The position numbers were made by a program, and so were the translations under genes. Shown one piece after another: positions 20,400 through 30,500 of a stretch of DNA of 64,000 bases; within the stretch, counting starts at the first letter, position 1; each line of letters begins with the position of its first letter. This DNA is from Nocardioides flavus (ex Wang et al. 2016). Lineage in GTDB: Bacteria > Actinomycetota > Actinomycetes > Propionibacteriales > Nocardioidaceae. Under the pieces are notes generated by a model, which ran no database searches, was not told the DNA's origin, and saw only the letters and a list, made by a program, of their open reading frames with translations. The DNA lies in NCBI RefSeq assembly GCF_014653115.1, contig NZ_BNAD01000007.1, forward strand, positions 107,150-171,149, given 5' to 3'.

Positions 20400-21689
20400 G
20401 TGAGTGACCAGCGCCAGCGCCTGCTCGACGTCGCCCAGGCAGAGAGCCGACTGACCTCCGTGGTCGGTGCCGTCTTCGACCGCTACGGCGCGGTCTGGGC
20501 GGGCGGCGCGGGCCAGGCCCCCGGGCTGGACGGCCAGTACCGCATCGGGTCCATCACCAAGACGATGACCGCGGCGCTGGTGATGCAGGCGCGTGACGCG
20601 GGGCTGCTGGACCTCGACGACCCGTTGTCGGCCCATCTCGGCGACATCGGGTACGGCGAGGTCACCGTCCGCGAGGCACTGGCGCACTCCTCGGGCTTGC
20701 AGAGCGAGCCGCGCGGGCCGTGGTGGGAGCGCACCCGCGGTGGTGACTTCGCCGCGCTGGTGCGCGCCAACGACGGCAGCGGACGGGTCGCGGCTGCGGG
20801 GGAGTGGTTCCACTACTCCAACCTCGGCTACGGCCTGCTCGGCGAGGTGGTCGCCCGCCGCTTCGGGGCACCGTGGCGGCGCCTCGTCGTCGAGCGCCTG
20901 CTGCAGCCCCTCGGCATGCGCGCGACCTCCTACCTGCCCCGCCCGGGCGCGCAGCCAGGGTGGAGCGTCGACCACTTCACCGGCATCCGGGTCCACGAGC
21001 CGCTCACCGACACGGGCGCGATGGCGCCGGCGGGCCAGCTCTGGTCCACGCTCGCCGACCTCGTCACCTGGGGCCAGGTGCTCGGTGGTGCCCGCGCCGA
21101 CGTGCTGGCACCGGCCACGCTGGAGGAGATGCAGCAGCCGGTGCTGTCCGACTACGGGCTCGGCCTGATGCTCGGGATGCATCCCGGCGGCCGCCTCGTG
21201 GGGCACAACGGCTCGATGCCGGGCTTCCTCGCCGCGCTCCACGTCGACCCCGGCAGCGGAATCGGTGCCGTGGTGCTCGCCAATGCCACGACCGGGCTCG
21301 ACCCCCGCGAGCTCGCGGTGTCGCTGATCGAGGGCGACCCGGACGCCGACGACTCGCGGCCCGAGCCCTGGCGGCCCACCGTGGCCGTGCCGCCAGCGGC
21401 CCGCGGCATCCCCGGCCTGTGGTTCTGGGGCAACACGGCGTACGACGTTCGCTGGCACAACGACGGCCTGGAGCTGCGGGCCATGGCACGCGGCAACGTG
21501 GTGACCGACCGCTTCGAGGTCGACGAGGCAGGACTCGTCGGCACCCTCGGCTACCACCGCGGAGAACGGCTGGAGGTGGTGCGAGGTCCCGACGGCTCGG
21601 TGCACCACCTCGAGTGCGCCACGTTCGTCTACACCCGCACGCCGTACGACCCCGAGGTGGACGTCCCGGGTGGCCATCCGCGTCGTTGA
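20400..21689 (+). CDS. Serine beta-lactamase-like hydrolase (class C/esterase family)
   Basis: A 429-residue protein of the penicillin-binding/beta-lactamase superfamily. SITK is the SxxK nucleophile motif (about residue 55), YSNLGYG is the YxN motif, and HNGSMPG corresponds to the KTG-like third box (HNG). A C-terminal segment (about 330-429) follows the catalytic domain. No signal peptide is seen, suggesting a cytoplasmic esterase, peptidase or D-aminopeptidase rather than an antibiotic resistance enzyme. GTG 20400 lies 16 bases after the gcvP stop, so it may be transcribed with gcvP. Confidence 0.82.
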   Translation: MSDQRQRLLDVAQAESRLTSVVGAVFDRYGAVWAGGAGQAPGLDGQYRIGSITKTMTAALVMQARDAGLLDLDDPLSAHLGDIGYGEVTVREALAHSSGLQSEPRGPWWERTRGGDFAALVRANDGSGRVAAAGEWFHYSNLGYGLLGEVVARRFGAPWRRLVVERLLQPLGMRATSYLPRPGAQPGWSVDHFTGIRVHEPLTDTGAMAPAGQLWSTLADLVTWGQVLGGARADVLAPATLEEMQQPVLSDYGLGLMLGMHPGGRLVGHNGSMPGFLAALHVDPGSGIGAVVLANATTGLDPRELAVSLIEGDPDADDSRPEPWRPTVAVPPAARGIPGLWFWGNTAYDVRWHNDGLELRAMARGNVVTDRFEVDEAGLVGTLGYHRGERLEVVRGPDGSVHHLECATFVYTRTPYDPEVDVPGGHPRR

Positions 21690-21786
21690 ACGCCGCCGTG
21701 AGGCACCTCCCCGTGTGGGTGCGCGAGCGCTAGGGTTGCCGCCGGGTGGAACCGCCCGTACGTGCATCCATAAGAGGGGAATGGGC

Positions 21787-22983
21787 ATGGGACTCTTCCA
21801 GGCAGTCAGCGGCGCCGTCGGCGGCACGCTCGCGGACCAGTGGCGCGACTTCTACGGTGTGCCGGACGGGCTCCCGGCGACCGCGGCGCTGTTCCCCGCC
21901 GTGGCGAAGGGCCAGAACGCCGGGCGCGGCAGCAACACCAGCGCCTCGGACGGCGTGATCACCAACGGCTCCAAGATCGTGGTCCCGGAGGGATACGGCC
22001 TGGTCCTGATCGAGGACGGGGCGTTCACCGGGTTCGCCGCCCAGCCCGGCGGCTACGTCTGGGACTCCGACGAGGCCGCCTCGCAGTCGGTCTTCTCCGG
22101 CGGCGGCCTGGTCGACTCGATCATCAAGCAGAGCTGGGAGCGGTTCAAGTTCGGCGGCCGGCCCGGGTCCCAGCAGACCGCGGTCTTCGTGGCGCTCAAG
22201 GAGCTGCCCAACAACAAGTTCGGCACCCAGTCGGAGATCTACTGGGACGACGCGTTCCTCAACACCCAGGTCGGCGCGATCACCCGCGGCACCTACACCC
22301 TCAAGATCACCGACCCGCTCACGTTCATCCGCAACTTCGTCTCGGCGGACGTGATCAGCGGCAAGGGCGTCTTCGACTTCACCGACCTGGACAACCCGGC
22401 CGGCGAGCAGCTCTTCAACGAGGTCGTCGCGTCGCTGGCGCCGGCGTTCTCGATGTACACCAACGACCCGGCCAAGGGGAACCGGATCAGCCGGCTCCAG
22501 CAGGACTCGGTCGGGTTCGCACAGTCCTTGTCGGCGGCGGTGGAGGAGAACTACCGCTGGCGCACCGACCGCGGCCTGGAGATCGCCAAGACGGCGATCA
22601 TCTCGATCGAGTACGACGAGAACACCCGCGAGCTGCTCAAGAACGTCCAGCGTGCCGACGCCCTGTCCGGGTCCCGCGGCAACTCCAACCTGCAGGCGTC
22701 CGTGGCCGCCGGGATCGAGGCCGCGGGCGAGAACGCCGGGCCCGGGGGGCTCGTCGGCATGGGCATGGCGACCGGCGGGATGGGGCTCGGCGGGCTCCAG
22801 CAGCCCACGCAGCCGCCTGCTCCTGCCCAGCAGGCCGCAGCCGCCGCGCCCGCCCCCGAGGCGGCGGCCCCGGCCGTCGAGGACCCGGTCGCGGTGCTCA
22901 AGCGGGCCAAGGAGATGCTCGACGCCGGTCTGATCACGCAGGAGGACTACGACGCGGCGAAGGCGAAGGCGCTGGGCCTCTAG
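21787..22983 (+). CDS. SPFH-domain protein with C-terminal SHOCT (YdjI-like)
   Basis: The 398-residue protein starts MGLFQAVSGAVGGTLADQW, as is typical of YdjI-like SPFH proteins. The SPFH core spans about 40-300. A low-complexity Gly/Met then Pro/Gln/Ala linker follows (about 315-365), and a SHOCT helix pair ends the protein (AVLKRAKEMLDAGLITQEDY). In Bacillus, YdjI works with YdjG and YdjH to place a PspA protein at stressed membranes. Here the next gene is a YdjG-like zinc-ribbon protein, but no PspA gene is near. ATG 21787 is preferred over 21781 because of its spacing from AGAGGGG. Confidence 0.82.
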   Translation: MGLFQAVSGAVGGTLADQWRDFYGVPDGLPATAALFPAVAKGQNAGRGSNTSASDGVITNGSKIVVPEGYGLVLIEDGAFTGFAAQPGGYVWDSDEAASQSVFSGGGLVDSIIKQSWERFKFGGRPGSQQTAVFVALKELPNNKFGTQSEIYWDDAFLNTQVGAITRGTYTLKITDPLTFIRNFVSADVISGKGVFDFTDLDNPAGEQLFNEVVASLAPAFSMYTNDPAKGNRISRLQQDSVGFAQSLSAAVEENYRWRTDRGLEIAKTAIISIEYDENTRELLKNVQRADALSGSRGNSNLQASVAAGIEAAGENAGPGGLVGMGMATGGMGLGGLQQPTQPPAPAQQAAAAAPAPEAAAPAVEDPVAVLKRAKEMLDAGLITQEDYDAAKAKALGL

Positions 22984-23011
22984 GGCTCCGGTCTCGGAGA
23001 GGACGGCCCCG

Positions 23012-24274
23012 ATGACGCAGGACCCGACACCACCGCGCGACCCGCGGGACCCGCCGTTCGACGGCCCGCCGCTGTCGCTGGAGGACGAGCTCGCCGCGGC
23101 GCGCGCCGAGCCCGCACCCGGCCCCGACATCGAGACCGTCAACGAGTCCCTCGCTGACGGATTGAACCGGTGCCCGAAGTGCGGCTCGACCGACGTACGG
23201 CTGCGCGGGTCGACGGAGATGCTGGTGTGCCTGTTCTGCCGGCACCAGTGGCAGGAGTCGCGCGTCGAGGAGGAGTTCGGTCTCGGTGTGGGGATCGACG
23301 ACCTCGAGGGCACCGTCATCGCCGGCGGCGCCGAGGAGATCTCCTCCGACGAGGACGTCATCACCATGACGTGCTCCGGCTGCGGGGCGGACGTCGTCGT
23401 CGACACCGCGCACGCGATGAACGCGCGGTGCCACTGGTGCCGGCACACCCTCAACGTCAACCAGCGCACGCCCAACGGTGCGGTTCCCGACGCGGTGCTG
23501 CCGTTCCGGCTGACCCACGAGGAGGCGGTCGAGAAGATCCGCGAGTTCGCGTCGTCGCGCCGGCTCTTCGCCCACCCGCGGTTCAAGAAGGAGTTCGTCC
23601 CGGAGAACGTCCTCGGCGTCTACCTGCCCTACCTCGTGATCGACGCCCGGGCGGAGACGGCGTACGTCGGGGAGGGCGAGGTGCAGACGCGGCGCTGGAC
23701 CGAGAAGCAGGGTGACAGCTCGGTGACCTACTACGCCGCCGACGTCTACCGGGTCGAGCGCTCGGTCGGTTTCACCGTCGACGACCTCACCATCGAGGGG
23801 GCCGCGGACCGCGCGAGCTTCGGCTCGGACACGACCAACAACATCGTGAACACGATCCTGCCGTTCGACACCAAGAACGCCGTGAAGTGGAACTCCAGCT
23901 ACCTCGTCGGCTTCACCAGCGAGAAGCGGGACCTCGACGTGAGCGACCTCGAGCCCGTCCTGGAGGACCAGCTGCTCTCCATCGGGCGCTCACAGGTCCA
24001 CGCCACGCTGGGGGAGTTCGACCGCGGGGTGCGGTGGGAGGCCGAGAAGGTCGACGTAGGCGGGTCGCGCTGGGTCTCGATGTACTTGCCGGTGTGGCTC
24101 TACTCCTACTACCAGGAGAACACGAGGATGCTGCACTACATCGCGGTCAACGCGCGGACGGGGGAGACGATGGGCAGCATCCCGGTCTCCCAGCCGCGGC
24201 TGATCGCTGCGGCCCTGACCGTCGGGACGGTCCTGGAAGGCATCGCCGGCGCGATCCTGGTGGCGACGGCATGA
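23012..24274 (+). CDS. Double zinc-ribbon membrane protein (YdjG-like)
   Basis: The 420-residue protein has an acidic/proline-rich start, then two zinc ribbons (CPKCGSTDVR with CLFCRHQW; CSGCGADVV with CHWCRHTL) in residues 50-150. A long beta-rich domain follows (FRLTHEEAVEKIREF; FVPENVLGVYLPYLVID; VSMYLPVWLYSYYQ), and the C-terminal hydrophobic helix is LIAAALTVGTVLEGIAGAILVA. The layout resembles Bacillus YdjG, a partner of SPFH protein YdjI. Direct action on DNA is unlikely given the membrane anchor. It lies 28 bp after the SPFH gene and overlaps the next small gene. Confidence 0.78.
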   Translation: MTQDPTPPRDPRDPPFDGPPLSLEDELAAARAEPAPGPDIETVNESLADGLNRCPKCGSTDVRLRGSTEMLVCLFCRHQWQESRVEEEFGLGVGIDDLEGTVIAGGAEEISSDEDVITMTCSGCGADVVVDTAHAMNARCHWCRHTLNVNQRTPNGAVPDAVLPFRLTHEEAVEKIREFASSRRLFAHPRFKKEFVPENVLGVYLPYLVIDARAETAYVGEGEVQTRRWTEKQGDSSVTYYAADVYRVERSVGFTVDDLTIEGAADRASFGSDTTNNIVNTILPFDTKNAVKWNSSYLVGFTSEKRDLDVSDLEPVLEDQLLSIGRSQVHATLGEFDRGVRWEAEKVDVGGSRWVSMYLPVWLYSYYQENTRMLHYIAVNARTGETMGSIPVSQPRLIAAALTVGTVLEGIAGAILVATA

Positions 24275-24558
24275 TCGGCGACGTGGTGCTCCAGGTCGTG
24301 ATGGCCACCTCGGGCGACGAGGCGCCGCTGTGGCTGCTGGCCGCCGGTCCTGCCGGCGCGGTGGCGACCTACTGGGCGCTCTACCGCTACTACCGCAACA
24401 CCGACAAGTCGCACGCCTACGAGCGCGACACCCTCATCTCCGCCCAGCCGGTGCAAGGGGACCGGGAGAAGCTGCGGCACATCTCGCGCACGCGTGACTC
24501 CGACATCGACGGCGACAACAGCGACGACCATCGCGTACGAGTGCAGCGGTTGCGCTGA
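24271..24558 (+). CDS. Small single-span membrane protein of the SPFH module
   Basis: The 95-residue protein starts in an ATGA overlap with the zinc-ribbon gene. It has a weak hydrophobic N-terminus (VVLQVVMA), one clear membrane helix at about 17-36 (LWLLAAGPAGAVATYWALY), and a charged cytoplasmic tail ending in an acidic, Asp-rich then Arg-rich segment (DSDIDGDNSDDHRVRVQRLR). No family is recognised. Its overlap makes it the third member of the SPFH/zinc-ribbon operon. The position corresponds to YdjH-type partners in other modules, but the sequence is much shorter. Confidence 0.72.
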   Translation: MIGDVVLQVVMATSGDEAPLWLLAAGPAGAVATYWALYRYYRNTDKSHAYERDTLISAQPVQGDREKLRHISRTRDSDIDGDNSDDHRVRVQRLR

Positions 24559-24573
24559 CCCCCGAGCGCGGGG

Positions 24574-25974
24574 TCAGACGCCCTGCGAGACGCTCGACAT
24601 GTTGAAGTCGGGGATCCGCAGGGCGGGCGTGGCGGTGCGCGAGAAGTAGTCGTCGCCCCACTCGCGGCTGAAGCTCGGCACCGTGTCGCTCGCCGCGCTG
24701 AACCGGTTGAGGAGGTCGATCGGGCTCTCGTTCCAGCGGAAGTTGTTGGCCGCGCCGACGATCTCGCCGTCCTCCACGACGTAGACGCCGTCGCGGGTGA
24801 GACCGGTGAGGAGCATCGACTGCGGGTCGACCTCGCGGATGTACCACAGGCACGTCAGCAGCAGGCCGCGCTGCGTGCCGGCGACCATCTCCTCGACAGT
24901 GCCCGCACCGTCGGCGACCTCCAGGACGAGGTTGTCGATCATCGGCGTGACCTGCTGGCCGGTCATCCGGGCCGAGTGCCGGGTCTGGATCAACCCGGTG
25001 AGCAGCCCGTCACGGACCCAGTCGGTGCGCTCGAGGGGCAACCCGTTGTCGAAGACCGAGTCGGTGTTGTCGGAGGCCCCGGTCACCACGAAGGGCGCAC
25101 ACTCCAGTCCCGGGTAGCGGGGGTCGGAGAACAGGCTCACGCCCGGCGCCGCGACCTTGTCGCCGATCCGGGTGCCGCCGCCGCGGCGGCTGTAGACGGA
25201 CTCGCCCTCGTGGGCGACGCGCGCCCCTGCGCCCCAGTAGGCGTCGATCATCAGGTCGGCGACGGAGGAGGGCGGCAGGATCGTGTCGTAGCGTCCGGCC
25301 GGGAGGTCGATGCGTCGCTCGGCCCAGCCCAGGCGCTGCTTGACGGTGGCGGCCATGGCGGCGGCGTCGACGTCGCGGAAGTCGCGGGTCGCGCCCCCCG
25401 TCCAGGCGCTGCGGGTCAGCGCGTCGTCCTTGCCGGTGCAGGCGTAGTGACCAGTGGGCTGCACGTGGCGCAACCGCAGCCCACGCGTCGAGCCCAGGTA
25501 GGTCGTGGTGACGTCGTGGTTGACGAAGCCGTAGAGCAGCCGGCGCTCGGCGGTGGCCTCGCTGAAGGCTTCCCCGAGGGCGGGGGCGAACGCGTCGTAG
25601 ACCCCGATGTCGGTCGTCTCCGGCTCGAGGTCCCAGTCGGGCGACGTCGTGTCGGCGACGAGCTCGGCGACGTCCTCCGCGGGCGACCCGGCGCGCGCGG
25701 CGGCGTCCGCGGCCCGGACGAGAGCCGTGACCTGGTCGGTCGTCGAGGCACTGCCCGAGACCGACCCGGTCGCGATGCCGCCCTCGACCGCGGCGAAGCT
25801 GACGACCGTCACCGAGATCTCGGTCATCACGCCGTTGGTCGTCAGGGTGTTGTTGGCCCAGCGCAGGTTGGCACTGGTCACGTCACGCACGATCGCGATG
25901 CAGTCGTCGGCGCTGGAGGCCGCGAGCGCGTGCTCGACGAGCTGCTGGGCCGTGGTGCGCAGGGAGGTCGTCAT
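24574..25974 (-). CDS. TldD/PmbA-family metalloprotease subunit (TldE/PmbA-like)
   Basis: The 466-residue protein has the PmbA/TldE fold signature (ATYP-like N-terminal domain with CIAIVRDVTSANLRWANN; SVTVVSFAAVEGG; C-terminal half with LPLERTDWVRDGLLTGLIQTRHSA and MLLTGLTRDGVYVVEDGEIVGAANNFRWNESP). It lacks the HExxxH zinc site, which is in its partner encoded upstream. In known TldD/TldE pairs this subunit completes the barrel and the zinc site, and the complex degrades unfolded peptides or matures peptide natural products. It overlaps tldD by ATGA. Confidence 0.88.
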   Translation of the reverse strand: MTTSLRTTAQQLVEHALAASSADDCIAIVRDVTSANLRWANNTLTTNGVMTEISVTVVSFAAVEGGIATGSVSGSASTTDQVTALVRAADAAARAGSPAEDVAELVADTTSPDWDLEPETTDIGVYDAFAPALGEAFSEATAERRLLYGFVNHDVTTTYLGSTRGLRLRHVQPTGHYACTGKDDALTRSAWTGGATRDFRDVDAAAMAATVKQRLGWAERRIDLPAGRYDTILPPSSVADLMIDAYWGAGARVAHEGESVYSRRGGGTRIGDKVAAPGVSLFSDPRYPGLECAPFVVTGASDNTDSVFDNGLPLERTDWVRDGLLTGLIQTRHSARMTGQQVTPMIDNLVLEVADGAGTVEEMVAGTQRGLLLTCLWYIREVDPQSMLLTGLTRDGVYVVEDGEIVGAANNFRWNESPIDLLNRFSAASDTVPSFSREWGDDYFSRTATPALRIPDFNMSSVSQGV

Positions 25975-27494
25975 CAGTGGCCTGCCTCGTCGATGGTGTT
26001 GAGGATGTTGACGCCTCGGAACAGGGCTGTCGGGCAGCCATGGCTGACCGCCGCGACCTGCCCGGGCTGGGCCTTGCCGCAGTTGAACGCCCCGCCGAGC
26101 ACCCAGGTGTCCGGACCGCCGACGGCCTCCATGGAGCCCCAGAAGTCGGTCGTGGTGGCCTGGTAGGCCACGTCACGCAGCATGCCGTCCAGCTTGCCGT
26201 CGGTGATCTTGTAGAACCGCTGGCCGGTGAACTGGAAGTTGAACCGCTGCATGTCGATCGACCACGACTTGTCGCCGACGACGTAGATGCCGCGCTCCAC
26301 ACGCGAGATCAGGTCGTCGGTGGAGAGGTCGTCCGCGCCGGGCATGAGGGACACGTTGGCCATCCGCTGGATGGGGATGTGGCCGGGGGAGTCGGCGTAG
26401 GCGCAGCCGTTGGACCGCCCACCGTTGAGCTCGGGCTTGAGGTGGCCCATGGAGCGGTCGAGCTGGTAGCCCACGAGGACGCCGTCGCGCACGATGTCCC
26501 ACGCCTGGGTCTGCACGCCCTCGTCGTCGTAGCCGACCGTGGCGAGACCGTGGTCGTGCGTGCGGTCGCCGCGCACGTTCATCACCGGCGAGCCGTACTG
26601 CAGCGTGCCGAGCTTGTCGTAGGTCGCGAACGAGGTGCCGGCGTAGTTGGCCTCGTAGCCGAGCGCGCGGTCGAGCTCGGTGGCATGGCCGATGGACTCG
26701 TGGATCGTGAGCCAGAGGTTGGACGGGTCGACGACGAGGTCGTAGGTCCCGGCCTCGACGCTGGGCGCGCGGAGCTTCTCGCCCAGCAGCTCGGGGACCT
26801 CGGCGAGCTCGGCGTCCCAGTCCCAGTGCCCGTCGGTGAGGTACTCCCAGCCGCGACCGACGGGAGGGGCGATGGAGGCCATGGAGTCGAAGACCCCGGT
26901 CTGCGCGTCCTCGCCGGTCGCCTCGAAGCCCGGCTGCAGGCGTACGCGCTGCTGGGTCGTACGGGTGCCGGCGAGGTCGGCGTAGTACTTGTTCTCCTGG
27001 ACCTGCTGCAGGAACGAGGTGGCGTGGGCGACGGCAGCGCCGGAGCGCAGCCGCTCGGTCCAGTCCACGAGCAGCGCCGCCTTGTCGCGCGTGGGCACGT
27101 CGAGGGGGTTGACGTCGTAGCCGGAGATCCAGGTCACGTCGTCGTGCACGGGCTCCGGGGCCAGCACGACGGGCGTCGTCGTCATCGCGGCGGCGACCCT
27201 GGCGACCGACACGGCGGTCTCCGCCACCCGGCGGGCCTCGTCCTCGGTCAGCACGACCCCGGACGCGAAGCCCCAGGCGCCCTCGTGGACGACCCGGACG
27301 GCGAAGCCGAGGTCCTCGGCGTCGCTGGCGGTCTGCAGGACGCCGTCGCGGGCGCCGAGGTACTGGTAGCGGTTGCGCTCGAACCGGAAGTCCGCGTGGC
27401 TGACGCCGAGCTCCTGGGCCCGGGTCAGGGCCACCTCGCCGAGCCGGCGGTGCGGCAGGTCGCTGAAGGTCGGGTCGAGCCCGGGCGCACTCAT
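25974..27494 (-). CDS. tldD: TldD-family zinc metalloprotease subunit
   Basis: This 506-residue TldD-type catalytic subunit has HESIGHATELDRAL at its centre, the HExxxH zinc motif. Later conserved stretches include GSPVMNVRGDRT, HDHGLATVGYDDEG and YLDRSMGHLKPELNGG-like elements. It partners with the TldE/PmbA-like subunit encoded immediately downstream (ATGA overlap). Peptide modification is one known role for such pairs, but no RiPP precursor or modification gene is seen in the window, so general peptidase work is more likely. The start is ATG 27494, 11 bases from the sbcC stop. Confidence 0.9.
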   Translation of the reverse strand: MSAPGLDPTFSDLPHRRLGEVALTRAQELGVSHADFRFERNRYQYLGARDGVLQTASDAEDLGFAVRVVHEGAWGFASGVVLTEDEARRVAETAVSVARVAAAMTTTPVVLAPEPVHDDVTWISGYDVNPLDVPTRDKAALLVDWTERLRSGAAVAHATSFLQQVQENKYYADLAGTRTTQQRVRLQPGFEATGEDAQTGVFDSMASIAPPVGRGWEYLTDGHWDWDAELAEVPELLGEKLRAPSVEAGTYDLVVDPSNLWLTIHESIGHATELDRALGYEANYAGTSFATYDKLGTLQYGSPVMNVRGDRTHDHGLATVGYDDEGVQTQAWDIVRDGVLVGYQLDRSMGHLKPELNGGRSNGCAYADSPGHIPIQRMANVSLMPGADDLSTDDLISRVERGIYVVGDKSWSIDMQRFNFQFTGQRFYKITDGKLDGMLRDVAYQATTTDFWGSMEAVGGPDTWVLGGAFNCGKAQPGQVAAVSHGCPTALFRGVNILNTIDEAGH

Positions 27495-27504
27495 GGGGAC
27501 GAAC

Positions 27505-30500
27505 CTAGCCGAGCGCGAGGGTCGCGTGGCTCCCGGTGCGCCCGCGGTGCACCCGCAGCTGCGTGGGGATGCGGGTCTGGAGCTCGGGGACGTGGCTGAC
27601 GACGCCCACGACACGACCGCCGTCGCGCAGGGTGTCGAGGGTGTCCATGACACCTTCGAGCGTCTCGGCGTCGAGCGATCCGAAGCCCTCGTCGACGAAC
27701 AGCGTCTCGAGGTCGGTGCCGCCGGCCTCCTCGGTGATGACGTCGGCGAGGCCGAGGGCGAGGGCCAGGGACACGACGAAGGTCTCACCGCCCGAGAGCG
27801 TCGCGGGATCGCGGTCGTCGCCGGTCCAGTCGTCGCGCACCAGCAGGCTCAGGCCGCCGCGGGTCTCGCCTGCGCCGCGCCGGCCCGTGTGGACGAGGGA
27901 GTAGCGCTGGTCGCTCATCGTCGACAGCCGGAGGTTCGCGGCGTCGACGACCTGCCCGAGCCGGTGCGCGAGGACGTAGGCCGACAGGCGCATCTGGAGC
28001 CGGTTGTCGGCGTGCTTGCCCTCGACCATCGCGGCCACGTCGGTGACGAGGTCGAGCTCGGCGAGGACCGGTTGCCACGCCTCGAGCGCCGATGCCATCT
28101 CCGCGGCGAGGCGGCGGAGCCGGCGTCCCCGGTCGCGAAGAGCCATGTCGCGCTGGCGGGCTGCTGCGGCCTCCTCCTTGGCACGGTGGTGGGCCTGGGC
28201 GAGCGCCTCGAGGTCGGGCGCGTCCGTCTGGGCGGAGCGTACGAGGTCGTCGTCGGCCAGCAGCTCGCTCACCCGGGCCACCTCGCGCTCGTGGCGCTCG
28301 ACGGCCTGGAGCAGGGCGGACAGCTCGGACTCGTCCAGCCAGGCCGCGGCTGCCGCGGCGGAGGAGTCGAACCCTGCGGAGGCTGCCACCTCGTCGGCGG
28401 CTTCCTGGGTACTGGTCGCGGTGGCCCGCGCCCGCACGAGCTCGGCGGTGAGGTCCGCGTGGCGCTGGGCGAGCCCCTCGACCTCCCGGTGGTGTGCGGC
28501 TAGGGAGTCGAGGTCGGCGTCCGGTCCGGCGCCGCCGATCCCGTCGGGAAGCACCGCGGTGACCTGCTGGTGCAGGTCGTCGATCCGGGACGACAGCACG
28601 GCGGCTTCGGTGTCGTGCCGCGCGAGCGCCGCGACGTGGGCGTCCCGCTCACGCCTCAGCGCGTCCTGCTCGGCCTCGAGCGCCGCGACCCGGCTCGCGT
28701 GCGCCTCGACGCCGGCGCCGTCCGCACGCGCCCGGTCGAGGCGCGAGAGGAGGTCGCCCTCGGCGACCAGGAGCCGTTCGACCGTGTCGCCGGACTCCGC
28801 GAGCGCGGCGGCGAGGCGGGTCTCCAGCCCGCGCACCTGCTGGGCGTGGGCCTCGACGACGACCTCGAGGTCGTCGACCTCGCGGCGGGCCTCCCGCTCG
28901 GCCGCGTCGTCCGGCGCGCCGGGTGCGGGCGCGGCCGGCGAGGGGTGCTCGGCGGAGCCGCACACCGGGCAGCACGCACCGACGGCGAGCTTGACCGCGA
29001 TCTCGGCGGCCATCCCGTCCAGGCGTTGCTCACGGATCTCGACGAGCGCCTCCCGTGCCAGCAGCCGGGCGGTCGACGCCTCGGCGAGTGCCTGCTCGGC
29101 ACTCGCGAGCTGCGTGGTGAGCGTCTCTGCCGTCCGCGCCGCGCGTGTGCGGGAACGCAGCACGACGAGGTCGCGCTCGAGGACCTCGGTCGCGGCGACG
29201 GCGGCGCGTGCCTCCTCCAGCGCGGGAAGGACCTCGGCGAGCTCGACGGGGACGGCTGTCAGGCGTTCCTCGACCCGCTGCAGCTCGTCGCGAGTGGTCG
29301 TACGGGCCTTGTCGGTGCGGAACAGCTGTCGCTGGAGGTCGGCTGCCTGGCGCTGGAGCGGGCGGACCCGCGCGATGTCGGTGAGGGCCTCGGTGGCTGC
29401 GCGGCGCCGCTCGGCCACGGCGTCCGCGTCGAGCGACGGCTCGTCGAGGAGGCCGACGAGCGTGCCGAGCGCTGCGGAGCAGTCGCGCTCGAGGTCGGCC
29501 ACGTCGGCGCGCGACTGGACCGCGAGGTGGTGCAGCGACAGGACCGACGCGGCCCGTCGGGCCTTGTCGGCCCGGCGCCTGCGACTGGCGTGCTCCTGCG
29601 CGGCGGCCTCGAGCGCCGCCCAGGACCGACGAGCCGCTGCGTGGGTCGCGCGCAGGCCGGCGAGCTCGATGCCGGCTGCGCTGGCCTGGGCCGCAGCGAC
29701 CTCGGCGGCCGACGCGGCCTCGACCGCCAGTGCCTGCTCGACGGACGCGGTCACCGCTGCCTCGGTGAGCGCGTCGATCCATGCGGCGAGGGAGGCCGGG
29801 GCGCTGACCCAGTCGTCGGGTGCGGCGTCGCCACCCACCTCGCTGGTCCGGCTGACCAGGTCGGCGACCGCGGCGCGGTGCTCCTCGGAGGCCCGGCGCA
29901 GCTCGACGCGACGCTCGCGCAACCACCTCTCGGTGCGGTCGAACCGCCCTGTCTGGAACACCTGCTGCAGCAGGGCCTGCCGTTCCTCCGACCGGGCGCG
30001 GAGGAAGGCCTGGAAGCGTCCCTGCGGCAGCAGCGCCACCTGGCAGAACTGGGGGAGCGTCATCCCGACCAACCGGGTGACGAGGTGGCCGGTCTCGTCG
30101 AGACGGGTGCTGAGTGGCTGCCAGGCGTCGTCGTCGGAGCCGCTCGCCCCCGCGCGCCGCTCGGAGATCACCACGCGCGCCTGCTCGGTGGTCGTGCCGG
30201 CTCCGCGCTTCTTGGGACGGACCCAGGCGGGGGAGCGGTCGATGCGGAACCGCCGGCCGGCGAGCGTTGCCTCGAGCACGACCCGCGGGACGACGTCGGG
30301 AGCGGCGTGGTCGGAGCGCAGCCGCTTGGCCACGGCCCGGTCGCCGGGGACGTCGCCGTAGAGCGCGAAGCACACCGCGTCGAGGATGCTGGACTTGCCC
30401 GCGCCGGTGGGCCCGCTGAGCAGGAACAGCCCCGCGTCGGACAGCGCATCGAAGTCGATGGAGACGAGGTCGGCGAAGGGGCCGAAGGCGACGACCTCGA

